Shown here piece after piece: positions 46,301-58,077 of a stretch of 64,000 nt of DNA. Position numbers and translations under genes: made by a program. The notes under the pieces are model-generated. The model was given only the letters and a program-made list of their open reading frames with translations, had not been told where the DNA came from and did no database searches. Position 1 is the first letter of the stretch. Each line of letters opens with the position of its first letter. Source of the DNA: Plumapathes pennacea (taxonomy: Eukaryota; Cnidaria; Anthozoa; Antipatharia; Myriopathidae). The stretch covers positions 14,760,667-14,824,666 of the forward strand of contig OZ038465.1 in NCBI GenBank assembly GCA_964036295.1, in the 5' to 3' direction.

Positions 46301-49300
46301 ATATAGAAAACACTTTGCAAATGGTTTTACTTCATTGAACAACAGACCAATCAGAAGTGCGATAAAACGCCATGAGCAGGTCGCAATCGGATTTTGCTTT
46401 TGTTGAATGCTGACAAGCTAGTTTCGACCAGTCCAAAAGCGCAGCAAACAAAAAGCCAAAATAATCACACTGATTATTTTGGACAATCATTTGAAAACAG
46501 CTTTAGTAAATTTGTAAGTATCAACTGAAAGAGAAACACCTGAAAAACCTTAAGTTGCTCCTGGTACTTACTGAGAAAGGACCATCTGTGACTTCACTGA
46601 CAGCCTTGTTCAATCTACAAATCAGACACAGGAATCTTTCAGGCCACACATCTTGAGGGGTAAGGGGCGTGCAGATTTTACCAACACAATAAAAAGGTGA
46701 AATTTGTAGCTCAATAAATAATCTACAAATATACATGTACTGGAGAAGGTAATGACAGCAATAAATATTTTGATCAGTACATCTGCAGTGTGTTCTGGGT
46801 ATAATTTGAACCACATGCTTGATTAGCTCTCATAAGGCTTCATAGCACAGTGATAGCTTCATGAGCTCAATATTTCTCTTTCACTCCCAAAGTGACCAAC
46901 TTTAATTTTCTCTTTCAGTTCCCACCAGATACATATCATACAGTAGGGTGAACTTGGCTTTTGATCTCATTAGCTGGTAGAATCTTAGGTTCATATCTGT
47001 ACACTGTACCTATTGGATGCTGTGTTGCTGCCCCACTTGATAAATGGTGTGCTACCAAGAATTTTCTGAAAACAGAAACAAGCACTTACATTAAAGTGAA
47101 TTTGTATCCTCCCTCAATCACATGTACTGACAATAGCAAGTAAAAATGCATTTTCTTAATGAAAATAGCCTGAAAACTAATGCAGATGATGATCACTTTG
47201 AAAGCAGAGCTTGTTGAATCTGTGCACTGTTGCATCAACAATTATCTGACTGTCTCTGGAAACATACTGCTGTGGATAGGGAGTGCCCCCCTCCCCCTGC
47301 GAATGTGAAGCGGTCATTTCGCAGGATAAACAGGAAGCTGAATAGGATGTTGAACTGGACTGAGTTCTCAGCAAATCTTAACCCTTTCACTCCCAAGAGT
47401 GACCAACTTCAATTTTCTCCTTCAGTTCTACCTTCTGCCCCCCCCAAAAAGAATAGGCTTCAGTTTTCAAGGGACCCTTTCAAGTTTTGTTACACTTTTC
47501 AATTAAACAAAAAAGGAAGTTATACCTGGTAAACGCCTGCAGCAAGTGCATCCTTGCTTCCCAGACTGCAGACAAAAGATACTCAAATGACATTCCATAC
47601 TACTGATAAAGATGACTGTCATTATTACACGACTTCACATTTTCGAGTACAAATATGGGAGCTTATTGCACTCGTCAGGAACCAGACCAACTGGTTTATT
47701 AACTTACGTGATCAGTTTTCGCAAGCAAAGTTTACGATCGCGTCATTTTTTGTTCCATTTTGCGCGCGGCGAGAATGTTTGCACTGCTTCGTTTGTCGTG
47801 TAATAAACAATTTACTACACGAAAAGTCGTGCAATACGGCTGTATTTTTACTCGTCAGTTTAACTTTTTCTCGCCTGAAGCAGGCTCGAAAAAATAAAAC
47901 CGACTCGTAAAAATACTCCGCCGTATTGCACTCCTTCCCGTGTAATAACCTCTTTTTATTGAAACAGAGTATCCAGCAGTGATTTCCGGTGTATAAGGTG
48001 AATCTTAGGATAAACATCTTGGCAAGACCCTGTAAGATCTTGCAAAGATCTTGTCTCACCAGAATCTTGGCAAGATCTTACATAAATCTTGCCTAACCTT
48101 GATGATATCTGGGCAAGAAATTGGTTAACAAATCTTGCAAGATCAGATAAAGATCTTTCTTTTATTTTAGTGTCTTGCAAAATCTTGGTAAGATCCTGCA
48201 AAGATCTTGATAAGATCTTGGCAATAGATCGAGATGGCTTCCAAATAAGTTTTCAATTAAGACTTCACTACATAGCAAGGTGTGAAAACATCTACGTCTA
48301 GAGGTAATTGAAATGACTCATATGGTCATGTACTACTGAATGTACTCTATACACTGCATATACAACGGAGACTAAAATTGTACAAACTAAAAACATACAT
48401 TGCTCCATCAGCAACCAGAGCAGCGTGAACCAGTGATCCTCCCCTGTGACGCATTACTTCTCCTGCAACCAAAACAAAAATACAATGCACAACAAATACA
48501 GACACAAGCAGAAAATTGACCTCAGCTTATGTACAGTACACTACAAATACATAAATACAAGCAAAGAAAATAGAAAATGTCCAGTCTGTGATCTGGACGA
48601 AATCGAAAACGAATATCATTTAATCTCATCGTGCAAATGTTATAAAGTATCTCGAGCTATCCTCCTCAAGAATCTTAGAAATTTAGCAAACATTGAACCC
48701 TCCTCAAATCTCAATAATGACTTTATACTAGAAATCATGAAGTCCAAAGACCCAATTGTTATCAGATTAATAGCAAAGTTTTTATCTTCGTGTTTCTATT
48801 TACGTGATTACAAACTTCAACATAATTAGTCAGCTATGAATATATATATATATTATAACTTATACCTTGTTACTGTTATAAAAATAGGCTTTAGCAATAC
48901 CCGATTGTAAAAGCATGAAGGTCATGCCAATAAAGCTCTTGTCACTCACTCGCATTAAATCAGGTTACAAATGTATGTCTTTTTATACCATTTTTTATGT
49001 GTACAAATATTACAACGTTTAGATTCCAAGTGCATGATAACTTTAGTCTGCAGACTAGATAGCACTAAATTATTGGATGCATAGGTCATGATTATATTTG
49101 CCACTCAATATTCGTAATACCTCCAAAGTACTTTGACGCAACTTTGGGGGCTGGGCTACCCTTGGGTACAGATGAAAATGCAGCTTTCGCCAGACCCACT
49201 AATCTGTCATGCTCAACACCTGCAGAATAACAACGACAAAAAATAAATAAATAAATAAATAAATAAACATGGAATAAAATGACTGCAGAAACTAACTCAC

Positions 49301-52300
49301 ATCATAAGATATGGTAGACAGACCTATTGCTTGAGGTCTGATTAGTAATGTCCTCATGCAAAAATAACTGACCATAACATACGTGTCAGCCTGGCATGAA
49401 CTTGATGCCAGTTGATTCAGGGTACAATACAGCATACTTGTCTCTATAGCCTGGGATTATTGATATACAATAGCTCTAAGAGTAAGGGTCTCCCCTTGGT
49501 TTTTTTAGTAAGGGTACCCAATTGCTTTTTTAAGTAAGGGTACCCCCTTGGTCTTTTAAGTAAGGGTCCCCCTTGTTTTTTTAAGTAAGGTTCCCCCCTA
49601 CGTTTTTTAAGTAAGGGTCCCCCATTGGTTTTTATAGTAAGGGTACCCCCTAGGTTTTTATAGTAAGGGTCCCACCTTGGTTGTTTAAGTAAGGGTACCC
49701 TCTTGGTTTTTTAAGTAAGGGTCCCCTCTTGGTCTTTTTAGTAAGGGTCCCCCATCGGATTTTTTAGTAAGGGTCCCCCCTTGGTTTTCTTAGTAAGGGT
49801 ACCCCCTTGGTTATTTTAGTAAGGATCACCCCTTGGTCTTCGAAGTAAGGGTCCCCCCTTGATTTTTTAAGTAAGGGTACCCCCTTGGTCTTTTAAGTAA
49901 GGGTCCCCCCTTGGTTTTTTAAGTAAGGTTCCCACTAGGTTTTTTAAGTAAGGGTCTTTCGGTTTTTTTAATAAGGGTACCCCCTAAGTCTTTTTTAGTA
50001 AAGGTCCCCACTTGGTTTTTTAAGTAAGGGTCCCCCGTTGGTTTTATAAGTAAGGGTACCCCCTTGGTTTTTTAAATAATGGTCCCCCTTTGGCCTTTTC
50101 AGTAAGGGTACCCCCTTGATTTTTAGTAAGGGTACACCATTGGTTTTCTAAGTAATGGTACCCCATTGCTTATTTAAGTAAGGGTCCCCCCTGGTTTTTA
50201 TTAGTAAGGGTACCCCCTAGGTTTTTTAAGTAAGGATCCCCCCTTGGCTTTTTAGTAAGGGTACCCCCTTGGCTTTTTAGTAAGGGTACCCCCTTGGCTT
50301 TTTAGTAAGGGTACCCCTTAGGTTTCTTAAGTAAGGGTACCCCCTTGGTTTTTTAAGTAAGGGTCCCCTCTTGGCCTTTTTAGCAAGGGTATCCCCTTGG
50401 TTTTTCTAGTAAGGGTACCCCATTGCTTTTTGAAGTAATGGTTCCCCCTTGGTTTTTTTAGTAAGGGTCCCCCCTTGGCTTTTTAGTAAGGGTATCCCCT
50501 AGGTTTCTTAAGTAAGGGTACTCCCTTGGTTTTTTAAGTAAGGGTCCCCCCTTGGCCTTTTAATAAGGGTATCCCCTTGGTTTTTCTAGTAAGGGTACCC
50601 CCTTGGTTTTTGAAGTAATGGTCCCCCCTTGGTTTCTCAAGTGAGGGTCCCCCCTTGGTCTTTTTAGTAAGGGTCCCCCCTTGGTGTTTTAAGTAAGGGT
50701 CCCCCGTTGATTTTTTTAGTAAGGGTACCCCCTTGGTCTTTTAAGTAAGGGTCCCCCCTTGGTTATTTAGTAAGGGTACCCCATTGGTTTTTCAAGTAAG
50801 GGTCCCCCCTTGGTTTATTTAGTAAGGGTCCCCCTTGGTTTTTTTAGTATGGGTCCCCCCTCGGTTTTTTTAGTAAGGGTCCCCCCTTGGTTTTTCAAGT
50901 AAGGGTCCCCCTTGGTTTATTTAGTAAGGGTCCCCCTTTGGTTTCCTTAAGTAAGGGTCCCCCCTTGGTTTTTGTAGTAAGGGTACCTCCGTGGTTTTTT
51001 ATTGTAAGGGTCCCCCCTTGGTTTTTTAAGTAAGGGTCCCCCCTTAGTGTATTTAGTTAGGGTACCCCCTTGGTATTTTTAGTAAGGGTACCCCATTGGA
51101 TTTTTAAGTAAGGGTCCACCCTTGGTTTTTTTAGTAAGGGTCCCCCCTTGGTTTCTCAAGTAAGGGTCCCCCTTGGCTTTTTAGTAAGGGTACCCCCTAG
51201 GTTTCTTCAGTAAGGGTACCCCCTTGGTTTTTTAAGTAAGGGTCCCCCCTTGGCCTTTTTAGTAAGGGTATCCCCTTGGTTTTTCTAGTAAGGATACCCC
51301 ATTGGTTTTTGAAGTAATGGTCCCCCCTTGGATTTTTTAGTAAGGGTGCCCCCTTGGTTTCTCAAGTAAGGGTCCCCCCCTTGGTCTTTTTATTAAGGAT
51401 CCCCCCTTGGTTTTTGAAGTAAGGGTCCCCCCTTGATCTTTTTAGTAAGGGTCCCCCCTTGATCTTTTTAGTAAGGGTACCCCCTTGGTCTTTTCAGTAA
51501 GGGTACCCCCTTGGTATTTTTAGTAATGGTTTTTAAAGTAATGGTACCCCATTGCTTATTTAAGTATGGGTCCCCCCTTTGTTTTTATTAGTAAGGGTAC
51601 CCCCTAGGTTTTTTAAGTAAGGGTACCCCCTTGGTATTTTAAGTAAGGGTCCCCCGTCGGTCTTTTTAGTAAGGGTACCCCCTTGGCTTTTTAGTAAGGG
51701 TACCCCCTAGGCTTCTTAAGTAGGGGTCCCCCCTTGGCCTTTTTAGTAAGGGTCCCCCCTTGGTTTTTCTAGTAAGTGTACCCCCTTGGTTTTTGAAGTA
51801 ATGGTCTCCCCTTGCTTTTTTTAGTAAGGGTTCAACCTTGGTTTCTCAAGTAAGGGTCCCCCCTTGGTTTTTTTAGTAAGGGTCCACCCTTGTTTTTTTT
51901 AGTAAGGGTCCCCCCTTGGTTTCTCAAGTAAGGGTCCCCCCTTGGCTTTTTAGTAAGGGTACCCCCTAGGTTTCTTCAGTAAGAGTACCCCCTTGGTTTT
52001 TTAAGTAAGGGTCCCCCCTTGGCCTTTTTAGTAAGGTTTTTCTAGTAAGGATTACCCCATTGGTTTTTGAAGTAATGGTCCCCCCTTGGTTTTTTTTAGT
52101 AAGGGTGCCCCCTTGGTTTGTCAAGTAAGGGTCCCCCCTTGGTCTTTTTATTAAGGGTCCCCCCTTGGTTTTTGAAGTAAGGGTCCCCCCTTGATTTTTT
52201 TAGTAAGGGTATCCCCTTGGTCTTTTCAGTAAGGGTACCCCCTTGGTTTTTTTAGTAAGGGTACCCCATTGGTTTTTAAAGTAATGGTACCCCATTGCTT

Positions 52301-55300
52301 ATTTAAGTATGGGTCCCCCCTTGGTTTTTATTAGTAAGGGTACCCCCTAGGTTTTTTAAGTAAGGGTACCCCCTTGGTATTTTAAGTAAGGGTCCCCCCT
52401 CGGTCTTTTTAGTAAGGGTACCCCCTTGGCTTTTTAGTAAGGGTACCCCCTAGGTTTCTTCAGTAAGAGTACCCGCTTGGTTTTTTAAGCAAGGGTCCCC
52501 CCTTGGCCTTTTTAGTAAGGTTTTTCTAGTAAGGATACCCCATTGGTTTTTGAAGTAATGGTCCCCCCTTGGTTTTCTTTAGTAAGGGTGCCCCCTTGGT
52601 TTGTCAAGTAAGGGTCCCCCCTTGGTCTTTTTATTAAGGGTCCCCCCTTGGTTTTTGAAGTAAGGGTCCCCCCTTGATTTTTTTAGTAAGGGTATCCCCT
52701 TGGTCTTTTCAGTAAGGGTACACCCTTGGTTCTTTTTAGTAAGGGTACCCCATTGGTTTTTTAAGTAATGGTACCCCATTACTTATTTAAGTATGGGTCC
52801 CCCCTTGGTTTTTATTAGTAAGGGTACCCCCTAGGTTTTTTAAGTAAGGGTACCCCCTTGGTATTTTAAGTAAGGGTCCCCCCTCGGTCTTTTTAGTAAG
52901 GGTACCCCCTTGGCTTTTTAGTAAGGGTACCCCCTAGGTTTCTTAAGTAGGGGTACCCCCTTGGTTTTTTAAGTAAGGGTCCCCCCTTGGCCTTTTTAGC
53001 AAGGGTATACCCTTGGTTTTTCTAGTAAGGGTACCCCCTTGGTTTTTGAAGTAATGGTCCCCACTTGGTTTTTTTAGTAAGGGTTACCCCATGGCTTCTC
53101 AAGTAAGGGTCCCCCCTTGGTTTTTTTAGTAAGGGTTCCCCCTTGGTTTTTCAAGTAAGGGTCCCCCCTTGGTTTATTTAGTAAGGGTCTCCCCTTGGTT
53201 TTCTTTAGTAAGGGTCCCCACTTGGTTTTTGTAGTAAGGGTACACCCTTGGTTTTTTTTTGTAAGGGTCCCCCTTTGGTTTTTTTAGTAAGGGTCCTCCC
53301 TTGGTTTTTCAAGTAAGGGTCCCCCCTTGGTTTTTGAAGTAAGGGTCCCCCCTTGATTTTTTAAGTAAGGGTCCCCCCTTGGTCTTTTTAGTAATGGTAC
53401 CCCCTTGGTGTTTTAAGTAAGGGTCCCCCCTTGGTTTTTTTTAGTAAGGGTCCCCCCTTGGTTTTTTAAGTAAGGGTCCCCCCTTGTTTTTTTTAGTAAG
53501 GGTTCCCCCCTTGGTTTCTTAAGTAAGGTTCCCCCTTAGGTTTTTCAAGTAAGGGTCTCCCCTTGGATTTTTTAGTAAGGGGTCATTCCACAGTATTTCG
53601 TATGTTGCGGAGAAGACATTTAGAGACATTCAGTATGCCACAGCTTGAAATCCAAATGTCACAGTAATAAAATTCTACCTTTTTCTTGTAGACATTTATT
53701 ATAGCTATGCCCACTATGTTGCAATTTTCTGTAAGTTTTAAACATGGAAGACTACAGCAAGATAAGTGACTGTTGCGGAGAAGACTCAGAGAATTTGCTA
53801 TTTTTGTTTTACAAAATCTAAGTGAAAAGTTCTCTGATTCTATGATGGATTCACAATTTCTTTTTGTTTTGTATTAAAGAGTGGTGTATATATTTTAAAT
53901 ATATGGCAAAAAAAATTAGCTGCATTTGTTCGATCATCAGAAAAACTGACCATATTTTGATGTGTCTCTGTTGCGGAGAAGACGTTGCGGAGAGGACATT
54001 TTTGTCCATGAACAAATAACACAAAAATCTCATTGAATTTGACAAAGTGTGTTATGTTAAACAACTCTTATTAACATTCTAGAATATAAAACAGCTTTTA
54101 GTGAAACATATGGTGATAAATGTCAACAAAAACAAGGACCTTTGATCAGACTAGCATGGTATTGAAAAAGAAAAGGGTTGTGGTCACATTTTTCAAGTTG
54201 ATTTTGATATTGATAGACATTATTACTTCATTGTAGTTTTAATCATTGTATTTGGTGCATCAAGAACTGATGTTACCAGAAACTCTGGAAAAAACTTATG
54301 AAATGCATAAACTTTAATGCTGACTCAGACCACAAAGCATTATGGGTAAAACCAAAAATCCAGAATACTTGGCAAAAATACCCCCCCAAAATAATTCTTG
54401 TCAAGTACACATACATTCTTTGTTATTAACATATCCTATAATATATAACAGCTTTTAAAGAAATATACTATGCTGTTAAATGTCAACAATAACAAGGTCC
54501 TAATCACAGTAACTTCAAAACGTTTCATGTCAAACTTGTTGCAACAATGTTGATTTCAACACAGTCATGTAAATACTTGTACATGTTAATGTACAATGTT
54601 TGTACATATCTCATGTTTACTGAACAGCAACATAGTGTAGCAGTTTAGTGACAACTCTGCTTCCTTGAAAGCTTGAAAAACAGTTCCAAGTTCCTCCAGA
54701 TCTGGAGTTTCAAAGGGGCCATTGCCCTGCCATCGTACTGGGCCATAAAACACACAGGTGGCATGTACTTTATCAATGTCATCTATCTGAGGCCAATCAA
54801 ACATTTTGGCACCAACTCTGTGCAAGAACTTTGAATGTGGTGGTGAAGTGATTTTTATTAGCAAGTGCTCTCCCAAATGCTGTTTGAGTAGACAGAATGC
54901 CTTGTACTAATGTTATCTTCCTGTAGTAATGTTATCTTCCTCTCAAACTTTTAACTAATGCAGTCTAAGTACACTGCTGCACACTTCAAAATATACTAAC
55001 AGCCTTGAAAAGTACAATTTACCTAACATGAGTTTATTTTAGAATTTATTTCGTTTATAATGATTTTATTTTAAATCAACTTCTAAGCAATGTGTCCTCT
55101 CTGCAACAGAAATGTCCTCTCCGCAACAAAAAGAAAACGTCCCTAAATCATTAAGGTTATGAGCTGAAGAATATCTGAACACAATAAAACATACCTCCTG
55201 TTATAAATTAGAAGTTATCAAACTGTGTACCTAATATGATTATGTGGTCATCCATAACATAAACTTTTAGGTGTCAAAATGTTGCGGAGAGGACATTTAG

Positions 55301-57769
55301 CAAATGGACAGTCTCTAGCACAGGACTCTGGGTAAAACATCATCCTGTAACAACTATTCTGTAAACTGCATCAGTAATAGTTTATGTCCTGATAACTTTT
55401 GTGAGGTTTCAGTTTTTCATTTGTTTTTAAATAATAAATTGATTTGTCCTCTCCGCAACGGCCATTTTTACTTTTTTCATGTTTGATTATAATTTATGCA
55501 TCATTATCAACATGCTACCCCCATAAATCACATCATAAAGTAAACTATCAACACCAAGCTACAACTTAAAGGACATTTTGGGTTTGATTCAAAACATTTA
55601 GAAAACTGATATCCATGTCCAAAATACTGTGGAATGACCCTAAGGGTACCCCTTAGGTTTTTTTAGTAAGTGTCCCCTCTTGGTTTTTTTAGTAAGGGTA
55701 CCCCCTTGGTTTTTCAAGTAAGGGTCACCCCTTGGTTTTTTTAGTACGGGTCCTCCCTTGGTTTTTTAAGTAACATTCCCCCCTAGGTTTGTTAAGTAAG
55801 GGTCCCCCATTGGTTTTTTTTAGTAAGGGTCACTTACCAACTCCAACAACGGCCATACGCTGCCCAACATATGAGTCTTTGGCATAGCTCAGGAGCTTGA
55901 TAAAGAAGAAGACAAAACTTAAAAACAATGCACAAATAGATGCCATGTTTATGTACTTGTGCTTGGCTCTTTATCTGTGACTTACCATGTCTGGGGTGAA
56001 TTTGCCAATATTGTGTGGTAGACAGTGAACAGAATTTCCCAGTCCTCGCCTGTTGGTAATTTCAAAATATCTTGTTAGAAATGTTTATGATTCAAATGAC
56101 TGCACTACCCCAAAAGAATTTTTGAAAATACAGATGCACCATAAAAGAGAATAGTCAACAACAAACCTGAAAGCAACTTCATGAAGGGCTTCCAGAACAC
56201 CTGCACAAAGAAAGGAAATCTTATGACTCATAGGAATAAAGGAAGTTACAAACAATTGTTACAATATTCCTGTATCAAAACTCTAGACACTTAATGAGTT
56301 TCTAGTTGCATCACCTTTTGTCTGGGCAACATGCACGTTACACTGTAGTAGATACCATGTTCTTATTTCTGTATTATAAATCTATTACTGATTTGAAACT
56401 AAGAAGAAGATTTTCCTTGATAACACACCCAGAAGCTAAACTTTCCACATACAGTGCTATTAGAACTGAGAAATAGTTCGGGATAGCGGGGGCTCGAGCT
56501 AGCAGGGTTGGTGTTAATAGTAAATGAATGAAAGGGCAAGTCCAAGGGAAATAGGCTTGAGTTTGAGATAGTGGGAAGTCTAAGATAACTGAGTTTGAGA
56601 TAGCAGGGTTCAACAGAGTAATATTATTCGATCCAAACTGGTCCTTGTGCAAATATTTCTACCATGCACTAAATGATACCCAAGTATACATATAGCTGCC
56701 CCCTCCCTCCCCTCCCCATCTAAAATGTTAAATCACACATACCAACAGGGGGCTGTGAATCGGCAGTTGCAATGTCCACTTTGATACGGTTCACAATTTC
56801 TTCTAGCTGTAAACACAGCATAGAAGAAGCTGCGTTAGTCCTCTGATAGCTGATATACCAGTGCTACACAGTAAGGTTTTAGGTTGGCTGCCCCTCGGAC
56901 TGTAGATTGACTTCAAGCAATAGAAAGTTTCATAATTTCTAGTTGCCCGGCCCAGAATTTACCTGCCCGACCAAAAGTTTTGGTTGCCCCGGGCAAGCGG
57001 GCAACCGTTAATGTCGAGCGCTGTATACTGTACATTATCATGTCAGTATGGTAAATTAATTTAAGTTCACTTACCTCCCATGGCTTGAATGCAGGTTTAT
57101 GGATCACACTTGCTAAGTTTTCAATCACAGCATCTCTGAAAACCAATTATGTGGTCGATATTACAAACACAACAGAAATCCAAACTGTTCATGTGTTCAT
57201 GAATTGAAACATGAAGATTGACTCACATGCCACTTCTAAGGCAATCTGATGAGTATACAAGGTGTTCTCTTGTGCATGTTGCCCTGACAAAGAAAACAGA
57301 ACAAATTAGTATTTTATGGTGTGAAGTACAATATCCCTTTCACTCCCAAGAGCAATCAACTCCGATTTTCTCTTTTCAGTCTCCCACCACAGATATATCA
57401 TACAGTATGGAGAATTTGGCATTTGATACCTTGCTCAAATGTCAGCTGATCATAAATTCTCTTTTCATCACTCATAAATTTTCTTATTTTATGGTTGGGA
57501 GAATTTGCATATTGAGCTTGGGAGTTGAAGGGTTACTTTGTAAAGTACATAACAAAAGACAGGGCTGAAGACAAAAAACAGGGCTCAAAAATTGTCTACA
57601 TGCAATACCAGTATGCTATAAAATACTCAATGATGTCACTACACAGTGCTGTACAAATGTCTCAATCAAACAAGACTTACTCCAGGCTGCCTCCATACTG
57701 CTCAATTTCCCTTGCAATTCGGAAGGCTGAGCGATCTTCAGTACTCTGTATGTACACAAGAGAAAGGTG

Positions 57770-57800
<31 letters not shown>

Positions 57801-58040
57801 AGTTCATAGTTCATTTTATTTCCACCTTAAATTACCATTTACAATTACAGGTAAACCATTTCTGTGGTGGCTTACCAGCAAAAAACCTATCAAAGTTAAA
57901 AAGCACTGGCAAGCAAATCTTTATTGTCAATATTTATTATTTGTTGATATTAATATTAGTCTGTAATCTAAACAATACTCTATTCATATTGAACTGTTTA
58001 CTCCCAGTTGACCAATGAACATTCTATATATATATATATA

Positions 58041-58077
<37 letters not shown>

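Noticed and set aside
52579..52779. 66-codon minus-strand frame with a GxPLLxK-type repeat peptide
   Set aside because: It is the minisatellite read in one frame; the frame closes and reopens with unit-length changes.
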